Of a stretch of DNA of 64,000 nt, positions 26,751 through 36,006 are shown piece after piece. The stretch is taken from NCBI GenBank assembly GCA_016787565.1, contig JAEUUG010000003.1, positions 124,001-188,000 of the forward strand, given 5' to 3'. Positions within the stretch are counted from its first letter, which is position 1. Every line of letters starts with the position of its first letter. Both the position numbers and the translations under genes were made by a program. This DNA is from Cyclobacteriaceae bacterium. GTDB taxonomy: Bacteria > Bacteroidota > Bacteroidia > Cytophagales > Cyclobacteriaceae. The notes beneath the pieces were generated by a model. The model did not search any database and had not been told where the DNA came from. It was given only the letters and a program-made list of their open reading frames with translations.

Positions 26751-27610
26751 GTCTGGCGTGCAAATTCCCGCAGTGTTGTAGCGGGCTTGCCAAGTTCCTG
26801 CCATGTTTTTTCGGACACAAATTTTTCGGGGTAATTATTCAAGGCATTAACAATGTGATAGCCGTAGTTAATCTTCTGACTAAATTTCCCCAGAAACTTT
26901 AATAACCCAAGCGGAGCTTTGCTGATGGAAAGTTTTTCGTATGGGTAATGGCTTACATATTCTGTAGCCGCTTCTTCTGCTGTGAAAGCTTCGGGTCCCT
27001 GTATGCTGTATTCACGGTTCTCATCATTAAATATTTCAAATGATTTTACAACCTGCTTGGCAAAATCATTCGCAGCAATAAACCACATTTTATGTTTTGA
27101 TTCCCCTGCCAGCAATATCCGGTTGCCTTGCCGGTATGTATGGCGAAAATTTTCCATGAAGGTTGAGGGATAAAAAATGGTGAAGGGCATACCGGATTCC
27201 TTTACCATTTCCACTGCGTTTTTTTTCACTCTAAAAACCCACCATTCGAAATTGTTCATGCCCTGGTAAAACATAACCAATGAACTGATCATAGCAATTC
27301 GTTTCACGGGGTATTTTCGGGCGATGGATAAAATATTTTGTAAGCCCTCACGTTCGGCATGCCATTCACCCGGTTTCTCTTCTTGTTTCAGATTAAGATT
27401 AAGGTATACGGCATCCTGATCTTGAATAAATTTTTCCAGCGCTTGCAGATCCTTCAAGTCCCCTACTACAAGCTTAATGGAAGGCGGTAGTTTTTTTCTG
27501 GCCATTGTTTCACTTCGCACCAAGGCTGTCGTTCTGAAACCTGAAGTTGCCAATGCTTTTGCAACGGGTTGGCCTAACATGCCGGTTGCTCCGATTACAC
27601 CAATCTTCAT
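26747..27610 (-). CDS. NmrA-like NAD(P)-binding reductase
   Basis: The 287-residue protein starts with a Rossmann motif (IGVIGATGMLGQPVAKAL, GxxGxxG), followed by ALVRSETMARKKL and VVGDLKDLQALEKF, as in NmrA and atypical short-chain dehydrogenases. The YxxxK catalytic pair of classical SDRs is not obvious; the MISSLVMFY segment sits at the corresponding place. Members bind NAD(P)H and act as sugar-nucleotide or quinone reductases, or as redox-sensing regulators. It lies 18 bases before the Rieske oxygenase gene on the other side and is transcribed downstream of it. Substrate unknown. Confidence 0.8.
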   Translation of the reverse strand: MKIGVIGATGMLGQPVAKALATSGFRTTALVRSETMARKKLPPSIKLVVGDLKDLQALEKFIQDQDAVYLNLNLKQEEKPGEWHAEREGLQNILSIARKYPVKRIAMISSLVMFYQGMNNFEWWVFRVKKNAVEMVKESGMPFTIFYPSTFMENFRHTYRQGNRILLAGESKHKMWFIAANDFAKQVVKSFEIFNDENREYSIQGPEAFTAEEAATEYVSHYPYEKLSISKAPLGLLKFLGKFSQKINYGYHIVNALNNYPEKFVSEKTWQELGKPATTLREFARQT

Positions 27611-27628
27611 TTCTATTTGTGGTTGTAC

Positions 27629-28720
27629 TTATTTCATAAATTCTGCAATCAACTGATGGAAATGATGCGTACCGGTTTCGCGTGTAACCGAGTAGCGCCC
27701 GTGTTTGTAAAAGCGTGAGCGTATTCCTTTTTGTACCTGTTGCACTACGTCTTCATCTTCCATTTCAACCTGGTGAAGGTTAGCGCCTGCACCCTGACGT
27801 AATTTGCTCTCATCCCAAACGTACGACAGAAAGGATACTTTTGTCTTGTCAACAGTTATCGGTTTTACAATATTGATGGAAAGTCCCCAGGGATAGAAAT
27901 TAAACATCATGTTGGGGAATACCCAGAAGTAGTATCCGGCAACTGACTTTCCAAAATCGGGTGATGATGGCGGTAAATCAAAAGCCAATTCACCTTCTTT
28001 GGCTATTCCCAGTTGAAGATTAGAATACGGAAATATTTCGGTAGTATAATTCCCATAGTCGATTACAGCATTTAATCCGGCATGGACAAACGGAATATGA
28101 AAACCTTCCAAATAGTTTTCGCAATACAAAGCCCAGTGTGCATCAACGAAATAGTCTTTCGATAAATCCGGTCGATAATTGAAATCCTGAAAAGGCATCC
28201 AGCCAATGCGATCAAGCATTTCCCTGAAAAATAATTCCGGTGCATGTTCTTGCTTCAACGCGGTGAATATCCATTTACCAAGGGTAAACAGAGGCAAGTT
28301 GGTAAGGTTGTCTTCCTCAGAAGGAAAATTTTCAACCTCTTTGAATTCAGGCATCGACAGAAATTTTCCATCAAGTTGAAATCTGCGGCCGTGGTATTTG
28401 CAGCGAACGTCATGCAATTTACAGGGGCGCTCCACCAGGAGGTTGCCACGGTGTGTACAAACATTCGAAAGGCAATGGACTTTGCCTTGCTTGTCTCGGG
28501 AAAGGAGCAGGGGTTCAGTCAGGAATTGATCGAGCAGATTGACAGGTGTTACCCATCCCTGTTCTTTCACATGGTCGGTATCTCCGATGAATTGCCAACT
28601 GTGAGCAAATATTTTTTCTTTAGAGGCTTCGAAATACTGAGGTTCCAGGTAAAAGTCTGTTGCCAGGGTTCTGGCCTTTGCAATGTTGGGATCAATGTGG
28701 AAGTCAGGCATAGGACACAA
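27629..28720 (-). CDS. Rieske-type aromatic-ring-hydroxylating oxygenase alpha subunit
   Basis: The 363-residue protein has a Rieske [2Fe-2S] domain with CTHRG (Cys88, His90) and CKYHG (Cys107, His110), and a catalytic domain with the mononuclear-iron histidines in ENYLEGFHIPFVH (His208, His213) preceded by a bridging-type glutamate. Such proteins use oxygen and electrons from a reductase for ring hydroxylation or N-demethylation of betaines, choline or stachydrine-like compounds; the size and EGFHIPFVH style fit the latter group. The reductase partner is not in the window. Starts at 28720 (MCPMPDF) or at 28711 are equally possible. Confidence 0.85.
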   Translation of the reverse strand: MCPMPDFHIDPNIAKARTLATDFYLEPQYFEASKEKIFAHSWQFIGDTDHVKEQGWVTPVNLLDQFLTEPLLLSRDKQGKVHCLSNVCTHRGNLLVERPCKLHDVRCKYHGRRFQLDGKFLSMPEFKEVENFPSEEDNLTNLPLFTLGKWIFTALKQEHAPELFFREMLDRIGWMPFQDFNYRPDLSKDYFVDAHWALYCENYLEGFHIPFVHAGLNAVIDYGNYTTEIFPYSNLQLGIAKEGELAFDLPPSSPDFGKSVAGYYFWVFPNMMFNFYPWGLSINIVKPITVDKTKVSFLSYVWDESKLRQGAGANLHQVEMEDEDVVQQVQKGIRSRFYKHGRYSVTRETGTHHFHQLIAEFMK

Positions 28721-28779
28721 TTGGTGTCTACCAAAATAAGAAATCCTGATGGGTTAAAAGAATGATTCCTGAAATACCG

Positions 28780-29541
28780 TTAGAGTTCCAGTTGGAGGCC
28801 ATCATACGCCAGCATCATACCCGGTGACAGTTCTTTATCCACTTTAGCATGGAGCCCGAGTTTATGGCTGATGTGCGTAAAGTAGGTTCGCTTCGGCTTG
28901 ATTTTTTCCACCATGGTGATGGCTTCTTGCAAATTAAAATGGGAGATGTGCCGTTCGCGTTGCAAGGCATTTAGCACCAATACTTCAGTACCCTGTAGTT
29001 TTTCCAGTGTTTCATCAAAAATAAAATTGGCATCGGTGATGTAGCTGAATCTACCAAGACGAAAACCCAGTACTGGCATATTCAGGTGCTTAACCGGTAG
29101 CGGGATGAAGGAAAGCCCATCAATCTGAAAGGTTTGATCATCGATTTCATGTAAATCTAACCGTGGAATTCCGGGATAGCTTTCTTTTGAGAATGCATAG
29201 GCATACTCCATCTTCAACTGATCAAGCGTTGCCTTGGTGCCGTATACAGGCATGTTCTGCTGCTGCATGAAATTATACGCACGAACATCATCAAGCCCTG
29301 CTGTATGATCGCGGTGTGCGTGGGTAAAGATTACTGCATCCAAGCGGTTGATTTGTTCACGAAGCATTTGCTGGCGAAAATCCGGACCTGTATCGATAAC
29401 GATACTTTTTTTGCTATGCTCGATGTGAATGGAAGTACGAAATCGCTTATCGCGAAAGTCGAGCGATTGGCACACTGCGCACGGGCAGCCAATAACGGGC
29501 ACGCCTTGCGATGTACCGGTGCCCAGAAATGTAACTTTCAA
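28780..29541 (-). CDS. MBL-fold phosphodiesterase (PhnP-like)
   Basis: The 253-residue metallo-beta-lactamase-fold protein carries the metal motif HAHRDH (74-79), a further SHxN histidine (HISHFNLQEA, about 213-222) and an additional cysteine cluster GCPCAVC (residues 18-24) as in PhnP and related cyclic-phosphate phosphodiesterases, where it binds a structural zinc. It likely hydrolyses a cyclic phosphodiester or nucleotide. The start codon is TTG: TTGA overlaps the stop of the upstream 90-residue gene by four bases, which implies translational coupling. The genuine substrate is not predictable, because no phn genes are nearby. Confidence 0.82.
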   Translation of the reverse strand: MKVTFLGTGTSQGVPVIGCPCAVCQSLDFRDKRFRTSIHIEHSKKSIVIDTGPDFRQQMLREQINRLDAVIFTHAHRDHTAGLDDVRAYNFMQQQNMPVYGTKATLDQLKMEYAYAFSKESYPGIPRLDLHEIDDQTFQIDGLSFIPLPVKHLNMPVLGFRLGRFSYITDANFIFDETLEKLQGTEVLVLNALQRERHISHFNLQEAITMVEKIKPKRTYFTHISHKLGLHAKVDKELSPGMMLAYDGLQLEL

Positions 29542-29810
29542 GCAGCGGCCTGGTGTTGTGAAAGCTCTTCGTACAACTTCTGCGTTTTTTCGCTGAACCG
29601 GGAGGTGTCAAACGTTACATTTTTAACAATGTCCAGCAAGGCATTAATCTTGCCTTCGGTTGTGTAAAACTTATTAACAATAATAATTTTTTGTTCTTTC
29701 AGTAAGCAGTAACCCGATTTAAAATTGCCTTTTTCGTAGCGCAAAATGTAGTCGGATTCGGCAATGAGATCCTCAAGCTTCGTCAAGAACTGTGTGGTAT
29801 ATTTAATCAT
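29538..29810 (-). CDS. Conserved small protein of unknown function, coupled to the MBL gene
   Basis: A 90-residue soluble protein, mostly alpha-helical with one two-stranded hairpin (FKSGYCLLKEQKIIIVNKFYT). It is shaped like a small protein family present upstream of MBL hydrolases in several Bacteroidota, but I do not recognise a named domain. The coupling to the MBL gene (TTGA overlap) suggests that the two proteins work together or bind one another. Codon use and composition look like neighbouring genes, so it is probably real. Confidence 0.65.
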   Translation of the reverse strand: MIKYTTQFLTKLEDLIAESDYILRYEKGNFKSGYCLLKEQKIIIVNKFYTTEGKINALLDIVKNVTFDTSRFSEKTQKLYEELSQHQAAA

Positions 29811-29845
29811 AGTGGTTGTAACAATTCTTAGGGGCGAAGATAGTT

Positions 29846-29853
29846 TATATTTG
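29846..29853 (+). promoter_or_regulatory. -7 element of the miaA promoter
   Basis: TATATTTG matches the Bacteroidota -7 consensus TAnnTTTG exactly and lies 46 bases before the miaA start. No convincing -33 TTTG is seen at the usual 19-base distance. Confidence 0.5.
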
Positions 29854-29899
29854 TGATTTACGATTTAGGTTTGGCTATTTTGTTCTGGATGTTTTCGGA

Positions 29900-30838
29900 G
29901 TGAAATCGCACATTGTGCTTAATGAATACCCTTTGGAATCAAAACTTCAGCGATTGGTGGTTATTGTTGGTCCTACGGCCGTAGGAAAAACAGCCCTATC
30001 CATTAACCTTGCCCGGCATTTTCAAACAGAAATTATTTCTGCTGATTCGCGGCAGATTTTCAGGGAGTTAACCATCGGTACCGCCAAACCGAGTGAGGCG
30101 GAATTGGCGCTAGTAAAGCATCATTTTATCAATAGCCACTCCATCCTGCAAGAATATGATGCGGCCCGGTTTGGCCATGAGGCACTCACCACTATTCATA
30201 ATCTGTTTGCTCACTATAATGTAGTAGTGATGTGTGGAGGATCAGGACTGTATGTGAAGGCCGTTTGTGAGGGTTTTGATACTATTCCTGAAATTGCCGG
30301 TGAGATTCGGGATGAACTCGTGGCTTCTTATGAAAAACACGGTATCAGTTGGCTACAGGATAAAATGAAGGAACTTGATCCGGAACTTTTGCTATCCATC
30401 GATCAGCAAAATCCACAGCGCCTCATGCGTGCTCTTGAGGTAAGGATCGGCACGGGCTCATCCATCGCTTCCTTTCGGAAGAAAGAAAGAATCAACCATC
30501 CATTTACCATCGTAAAAGTCGGACTCGATGTGGATCGTGATCTGCTCTACCATCGGATCGATGAACGGATGGATGAAATGATTGCAGGCGGTCTTTTTGA
30601 AGAAGCTGAAGCACTCCATCCATACAGAAATCACAATGCCTTGCAAACGGTGGGGTATCAGGAGATTTTTGATTTCATGGAAGGGAAGTACGATCGGCAA
30701 GAAGCCATCCGGCTGTTGAAAAGAAACTCAAGACGATATGCCAAGCGCCAGCTAACCTGGTTCAAACGCGATGAAACCATTCGATGGTTTAAGCCCGATC
30801 AGCTGGCGGAAATTGTGGCCTATATAAACTTAGCCTAA
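29900..30838 (+). CDS. miaA: tRNA dimethylallyltransferase
   Basis: The 312-residue enzyme transfers a dimethylallyl group to A37 of tRNAs that read U-starting codons. Seen here: P-loop GPTAVGKTAL (about residues 24-33), the DSRQIFRELTIGTAKPS segment, HHFINSHSILQEYDAARF, and a C-terminal KRNSRRYAKRQLTWFKRD, all diagnostic for MiaA. The start is GTG at 29900; no ATG fits. A -7 promoter element lies 46 bases upstream. The glycosyltransferase gene follows after 23 bases and may be cotranscribed. Confidence 0.95.
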   Translation: MKSHIVLNEYPLESKLQRLVVIVGPTAVGKTALSINLARHFQTEIISADSRQIFRELTIGTAKPSEAELALVKHHFINSHSILQEYDAARFGHEALTTIHNLFAHYNVVVMCGGSGLYVKAVCEGFDTIPEIAGEIRDELVASYEKHGISWLQDKMKELDPELLLSIDQQNPQRLMRALEVRIGTGSSIASFRKKERINHPFTIVKVGLDVDRDLLYHRIDERMDEMIAGGLFEEAEALHPYRNHNALQTVGYQEIFDFMEGKYDRQEAIRLLKRNSRRYAKRQLTWFKRDETIRWFKPDQLAEIVAYINLA

Positions 30839-30861
30839 ATTCGAACTTTTGTAAGAGCCTG

Positions 30862-32163
30862 ATGCGCGATAAAAAAGTGTTGATCATAACGTATTACTGG
30901 CCTCCAAGTGGTGGCAGTGGTGTACAGCGCTGGCTTAAATTTGTTAAGTACCTGCCACAATTCGGATGGGAGCCGTATGTGTTCACGCCTGAAAAACCAT
31001 TCTTCCACATTAAAGATGATTCCCTGTTGAAGGATGTTCCGCCTGAGGCAGAGGTTATACACTTTCCGATATGGGAACCGTATGCAGCATTTCATAAACT
31101 ATCCAAACTGTCTGGCTCGGAAGTTCAGGTTGCCTCTCCTCAATCCAATAAAAGTTTCTTTGCGAAAGTCAGCACCTGGATCCGGGGGAATTTTTTTATT
31201 CCCGACCCGCGGGTTTTTTGGGTACGTCCATCCGTCAGGTTTCTGGAGGATTTTATTCGCGACAATAAAATCAGAATCATCATCACAACTGGTCCTCCGC
31301 ATAGTGTTCATCTCATTGGTCTTCGTCTGAAACAAAAAGACAGTACGTTGCGCTGGCTGGCCGACTTTCGTGATCCGTGGTCGGAGTGGGGATTGCTGGA
31401 TAGCTTACGTGTGGGTTCGTTCGCACGGTGGATGCACAAACGACTGGAGGGTAAAGTATTGCGATCGGCTGATCGCATCCTGACCATCACACCGTTTTAT
31501 GTTAAGCAATTTCAAAAATTGAGCGGAAGGAAAGTTCAGTTGCTGACAAACGGTTTTGATGCCGATGATTTTAGAGATTTGGTTTATAAGCCTTCTGAGA
31601 AATTCATGATCCGGCATGTCGGCATTGTCAATGAGAAATGCAATCCGCGTCCGTTCATGAATGCTTTGGGTCAGCTCATGCTGGCAGATTCAGATTTTGC
31701 GCAACATGTTGCCGTAGAATTTATTGGCGAGGTTCATCCTGATTTCAAAGCATTTTTAAGAGCATCAGAAATTTTACAAACCGTTACACGCTTTACAGGC
31801 AACATTCCGCATCAACAACTCATCGCCACATATGGCGAGTCGTCACTTCTGTTGTTGATCCTTACCGGATACAAGGATGCCGAAGGCTATATGCCCGGAA
31901 AATTGTTCGAATACCTCGCCACCGGTTTACCGGTTTTGGGAGTTGGCCCTGTGAGGGGTGACGCAGCCCTCCTGATGAAGGAATCAGGAGTGGGGGAGAT
32001 GGTGGCAGAGGATGACTCATTCCGGCTAAAAGAAATTGTATTGCGTCATTTTAGCAACTGGAAGCAACACAATGGACTACGGGCTGAAAAAAATCTATCA
32101 TCTCCATATTCCAGAGAATCCCTGACCAATCAGTTGGCAGGTATATTGGAGGAGCTCAGATGA
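30862..32163 (+). CDS. Family 4 glycosyltransferase
   Basis: The 433-residue protein has the two-domain GT-B layout. The N-terminal domain starts KKVLIITYYWPPSGGSGVQR, the acceptor-side glycine-rich motif of GT4 enzymes; the C-terminal domain has VEFIGEVHPDF, FTGNIPHQQLIATYGESSLLLLI and MPGKLFEYLATGLPVLGVG, the nucleotide-sugar-binding E(x7)E-type region (GKLFEYLATG). It follows miaA by 23 bases and its end overlaps the convergent response-regulator gene by eight bases. Donor and acceptor are unknown; the setting beside other glycan genes suggests extracellular polysaccharide or lipopolysaccharide. Confidence 0.82.
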   Translation: MRDKKVLIITYYWPPSGGSGVQRWLKFVKYLPQFGWEPYVFTPEKPFFHIKDDSLLKDVPPEAEVIHFPIWEPYAAFHKLSKLSGSEVQVASPQSNKSFFAKVSTWIRGNFFIPDPRVFWVRPSVRFLEDFIRDNKIRIIITTGPPHSVHLIGLRLKQKDSTLRWLADFRDPWSEWGLLDSLRVGSFARWMHKRLEGKVLRSADRILTITPFYVKQFQKLSGRKVQLLTNGFDADDFRDLVYKPSEKFMIRHVGIVNEKCNPRPFMNALGQLMLADSDFAQHVAVEFIGEVHPDFKAFLRASEILQTVTRFTGNIPHQQLIATYGESSLLLLILTGYKDAEGYMPGKLFEYLATGLPVLGVGPVRGDAALLMKESGVGEMVAEDDSFRLKEIVLRHFSNWKQHNGLRAEKNLSSPYSRESLTNQLAGILEELR

Positions 32164-32758
32164 GCCCACGTTCGAAGGCCTTCATCAGCAATTCAGCTGA
32201 ATTTTTTGCCTTCAGTTTTTGAATCATATTCTTCCGATGCGATTTAACAGTAAGGGGAGATATCTTCAGTTCTTGCGAAATCGATTCATTGGTAAGCCCT
32301 CTTGATACCAGTTTTAGTATCATAATTTCTCTCTCCGATAAGGGAGAGTCAGGTTGCGCATGTTGACTAATTATGGGGAAAACTTTTTTACCCTGACTAA
32401 CCTGAAGCAGTGATTCGATCAATAATAAACTGTCCATCGATTTGTTCAAAAAACCACAAGCACCCTGTGCAAGCGCTTCGCGTGCGTAAATATTTTCATC
32501 GTGCATGCTGAGCAACACCACCTTAACCGATGGCTTCGACAACGTGATGCGCTTCACAACATCCAAACCGTTTAATCCGGGCATTTCAATATCCAGAATT
32601 ACAAGGTCCGGAGTTTCAGTCGTCAGGTATTCAAGAAGATTTTTTCCGTTGTGAAATTTTTTTAAAATGTTGAATTGATTGGATTCTGTCAGGAGGCGTT
32701 CCAGTCCCTCACAAAAGAGAATGTGGTCATCCACTAATATTGTTTTGATTACTTCCAT
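32156..32758 (-). CDS. NarL/LuxR-type response regulator
   Basis: The 200-residue protein has a receiver domain (1-120) with the acidic pocket ILVDDH (Asp10, Asp11) and phosphoacceptor LVILDIEMPGLNG (Asp56), and a LuxR-type HTH (about 139-198: LSEREIMILKLVSRG, then KISPLTVKSHRKNM). It should bind DNA when phosphorylated by a histidine kinase. The HisKA_3 kinase encoded 332 bases upstream on the same strand is the natural partner. The 3' end overlaps the convergent glycosyltransferase gene by eight bases, so a shared terminator is impossible. The nearby genes suggest a link to surface glycans, but no target site is visible. Confidence 0.9.
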   Translation of the reverse strand: MEVIKTILVDDHILFCEGLERLLTESNQFNILKKFHNGKNLLEYLTTETPDLVILDIEMPGLNGLDVVKRITLSKPSVKVVLLSMHDENIYAREALAQGACGFLNKSMDSLLLIESLLQVSQGKKVFPIISQHAQPDSPLSEREIMILKLVSRGLTNESISQELKISPLTVKSHRKNMIQKLKAKNSAELLMKAFERGLI

Positions 32759-33090
32759 TTGAGAACTGGAAATTAATTAGGTGTTTAGACTTCAAAGTAT
32801 AAAAAATTGCTACATTTATTCACTCGAATGGATTTGTTTCACGAGCACTCGCTCTCAGGAAAACGACATAATCCAACAATTCAAAATACTTAATGATCTG
32901 ATTTTCAAGGAAGTGAAATTTCATCATCCTCCTTTAGGAGTACCGTTTGAAGTGTACAGTAAAGTGATACATTGGCTTTTTTGTTTTGGTAGTAAGTATG
33001 ACTTTCGTTTACCGTTAGCGTTTTACCCAATCCGGGCTTCTAAAAGAATTTTCGTAGTATGGCTACTCCGTTATGTGTCAAAACCGTTCA
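32759..33090. other. 332-base spacer between response regulator and histidine kinase genes
   Basis: AT-rich and without a believable gene: the only sizeable ORF (32781-33104, plus strand) lacks family features and runs into the kinase gene. On the minus strand, TATACTTTG (complement of 32793-32801) is one base longer than the TAnnTTTG consensus and could belong to the response-regulator promoter. No terminator hairpin or RNA gene is recognised. Confidence 0.5.
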
Positions 33091-36006
33091 CTACGTTAAT
33101 TTGAAGTTTGAATCATGTTGAATAGGAATATCGATGTTATAGGAGATTCCAAAATCGCCTGATTCAAACTTAAGTTGCCCCTGAAGTGATTCTATTCGGG
33201 AATCAATGTTGTGCAGTCCCAGTCCCTTACTGTTGCTCCGGTAAGAAAAACCTTTTCCATCATCTTCATAAATAATGTTAATCCGATCGTCAAATGCATT
33301 GATTTCCATCAGAATATTTTTGGCTTGCGCATGCTTGAGGGAGTTGGTCATGAGTTCCTGCAGAATGCGAAGAATCATGATGTTGAGCGGATTTTTCCGG
33401 GGCTCCTCACCGAAGGTCTCCAGGGTTATATTCACCTGCGTGGAATACTGGATTTTTTCAACCTGATTTTTGATCAGTGTAAAAAGTCCATAGCGTTCAA
33501 TGCCGGGAGGTGACAGGTCATAGATGATCTCTTTCGTTTCAAGGATGATCGTTTGTAGTTGGTTTTCTACCTGCTCGGTCAGGGGCTCATGATGTTTGCG
33601 CAGCAACTGACCGATGATGATTTTAGCTGCCACCATATTTGTTCCGATACTATCGTGGAGATCTTTGGCAATACGGCTTCGTTCGCGTTCAGTTGTTTCA
33701 ATTTCTGTTTGGAGGAGCTTTTTCTGGTTTTCGTTGATGATTTCCAAAAAATGTTGATTTTGTTTTACGAGTGCTATCCGATTTTTGAAATAGATAAAAC
33801 CAAAAAATAGAAAAAGTACAGCACCAGCAACCTGGTAGTACCAGACTTTCCACCAAGGTGAGTTAATCTTGAATATTAATTGCCTTATACCGGAATGCCA
33901 GACAGTATTGTCTGTAGAGAATTCGAGATCTAACGAGTATAATCCAGGAGCTAAGGAGTATAGTTCTATTGTTCTGTTTGCAGGGTATATCCAGGGTTCG
34001 GTTGGTGCGAGCCTGAATCTCGAGAGTATATTTTGATTTCCACTAAAGGCAATAAATCCATACGTCAATTGAATATTATTCTGATCAAAACTTAAGCGCT
34101 TATATTGGTTTGAATCAAGGTGATGTTGATTGATAGTCAGGTCTTTAATATAAAAAATAGGTTTCTCTTTTTTTGTGACAAATTCTATTTTTGGTATTAT
34201 AGAAACTCCTTCATCGGACACCGCCAGAACTGAATTCTTATAACGCATTAAAAAATTCACTCGCTCTCCCAATAGCCCATTTTCGAAATGCAATATCCTG
34301 AAGTTCGGTTGGCCATTGAGAAGAGAGTTTATATCGGCCTCTATTATACCCTTTTCTGTTCCCATTAAAAGGGTTGAGTCATACTTCAAATAAGAGTAAA
34401 TGGTGTTTGCAATGAAACTATTTTTAGTATCAAATTGGGAATGCTTCCACGTATTCTTATTCAACAAAATAAAGCCACTGCCTTGCGTTGCAAGAAATAG
34501 GATGGAATCATTTAATGGAGCAATAGTGGTTATTTTGTAATCTGGAAATTCGTTTGGAGTTTTTAAGATATTAGCATTCTTATCCCGAATGGAAAGGCCT
34601 GTTCTGCCTGTTAGAAATAGCAGACTGTCGTCAGCGAAAAGTGAGCGGTAGATAACATTAGCTGGTAAATCCTTAATTGGTTCTCCATTTAGATTGTATT
34701 GTCGTAATCGATTTCCTCCTTGTGACCATATAATTCCAAATTTATCTTCTGAGAATGATAGTGTGACCTTATCCGGAAATGCTTTTACTCTTTTTAGATG
34801 TTGATCAAAAAGAATTGTATTCGTCCTGGTTCCCATCCAATATTTATTTCGGGAATCCTGAAAAATCGTGAGAATGCCTATGCCTATGTTTTGAACCAGC
34901 TCACTTTTTTTCTCAATTAGATCAAATGAATATAAATTTCCTGACTGGTCGCCCAGTAGAGCTTTATCATTGAACATACTAGCGCTTCTTATTTTCGCTT
35001 TGGTTTCAATGTTGTAGTTTTCAATCGAAGTATTGGGAATATGATAAATCCCGCTTTCAAGCGTTGAAATCCACAATCCATTTTCTGAATCATGCAATAC
35101 TTTTGTGACAGACTTTTCATTCAAAAATGGAAGGTAACCTAAATCCTCAAAATTTTCATTAAATCGTTGTACACCTTTATTCAGGTAGCCCACCCAAATA
35201 TTTTCTTCCTTGTCCTTCGATAGGCTAATAATTAAGTGAGGACTAGAAAATACTTTATCTAGAGATTTGCCACTATATCTAAAGATATCATTGTTGATGC
35301 CGATTAACAGATCTGTTTTATATTTTAGAATACGGAAACTGTAGTCGTAGAAATTGTTATTAATAAGAGAAATGGAAAATGTTGTGTTATCAATGATGAG
35401 GTATTTAATACTACCTGAATTATAATGGCCCAGGATATGGTTTTGATCAACACTTTTAATGACGAGTGCGCCATCTTGAGTAGGATACTCCTTAAGCAGA
35501 CCATCGATTGTTATTTTACCAATAAAATGTTTGCCTCCTATCCATAGGGCGCTATCTCCCATATGAATTGAGTAGATGAAGGAATATGGTTTAGATTCTG
35601 ATTGGACGACTTTGTTGGATTCGTATGGAAGGATTTTACCGTTGTTAAAATAGGAGAGCTTACCGGAGTATGTTCTGAACCAAAGTCTTCCTTTTTGATC
35701 CTCATGGAAGCCAAAAACAACGGGATCGGTAAGCCCCTGGTTAATATGAAAGATTTCAAATTTATCCCCATCGTACTTAGCTACACCATTATCGGTAGCA
35801 AACCACAGGAATCCTTTTTCATCCTGATGGATATCGTATACTTCAGAGCTGGGTAATCCATTGCTGATAGAATAATTGTAATAACTAAAGGCCTGCCCTG
35901 TCACGTCATACTGAACAAAAAAAATGTACAGGGTCAACCAAATTTTTTTCAGAATTTGCCTAATAGTATCAATTATGCGGCTCTTTACTACCGACTGTCT
36001 AATCAT
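33091..36006 (-). CDS. Propeller-type sensor histidine kinase (Reg_prop, Y_Y_Y, HisKA_3, HATPase)
   Basis: A 971-residue membrane kinase. After a signal/anchor region come two-component-regulator propeller blades (about 45-650, for example GFLWFATDNGVAKYDG and ENIWVGYLNKGVQRF), a Y_Y_Y-type domain (about 660-740), one transmembrane helix (VAGAVLFLFFGFIYF, about residue 750), a HisKA_3 dimerisation domain with RIAKDLHDSIGTN (phosphoacceptor His near residue 800), and a HATPase with TNSLKHAQAKN and DDGKGF, GLGLHNI. It resembles hybrid polysaccharide sensors but has no fused receiver or AraC domain and instead pairs with the LuxR-type regulator downstream. Its ATG overlaps the upstream glycosyltransferase stop by four bases (ATGA). 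The sequence is distinctly AT-rich. Confidence 0.9.
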   Translation of the reverse strand: MIRQSVVKSRIIDTIRQILKKIWLTLYIFFVQYDVTGQAFSYYNYSISNGLPSSEVYDIHQDEKGFLWFATDNGVAKYDGDKFEIFHINQGLTDPVVFGFHEDQKGRLWFRTYSGKLSYFNNGKILPYESNKVVQSESKPYSFIYSIHMGDSALWIGGKHFIGKITIDGLLKEYPTQDGALVIKSVDQNHILGHYNSGSIKYLIIDNTTFSISLINNNFYDYSFRILKYKTDLLIGINNDIFRYSGKSLDKVFSSPHLIISLSKDKEENIWVGYLNKGVQRFNENFEDLGYLPFLNEKSVTKVLHDSENGLWISTLESGIYHIPNTSIENYNIETKAKIRSASMFNDKALLGDQSGNLYSFDLIEKKSELVQNIGIGILTIFQDSRNKYWMGTRTNTILFDQHLKRVKAFPDKVTLSFSEDKFGIIWSQGGNRLRQYNLNGEPIKDLPANVIYRSLFADDSLLFLTGRTGLSIRDKNANILKTPNEFPDYKITTIAPLNDSILFLATQGSGFILLNKNTWKHSQFDTKNSFIANTIYSYLKYDSTLLMGTEKGIIEADINSLLNGQPNFRILHFENGLLGERVNFLMRYKNSVLAVSDEGVSIIPKIEFVTKKEKPIFYIKDLTINQHHLDSNQYKRLSFDQNNIQLTYGFIAFSGNQNILSRFRLAPTEPWIYPANRTIELYSLAPGLYSLDLEFSTDNTVWHSGIRQLIFKINSPWWKVWYYQVAGAVLFLFFGFIYFKNRIALVKQNQHFLEIINENQKKLLQTEIETTERERSRIAKDLHDSIGTNMVAAKIIIGQLLRKHHEPLTEQVENQLQTIILETKEIIYDLSPPGIERYGLFTLIKNQVEKIQYSTQVNITLETFGEEPRKNPLNIMILRILQELMTNSLKHAQAKNILMEINAFDDRINIIYEDDGKGFSYRSNSKGLGLHNIDSRIESLQGQLKFESGDFGISYNIDIPIQHDSNFKLT

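Noticed and set aside
32781..33104. 107-residue plus-strand ORF in the spacer before the kinase gene
   Set aside because: No family features, AT-rich random-looking sequence, and it overlaps the end of the kinase gene.
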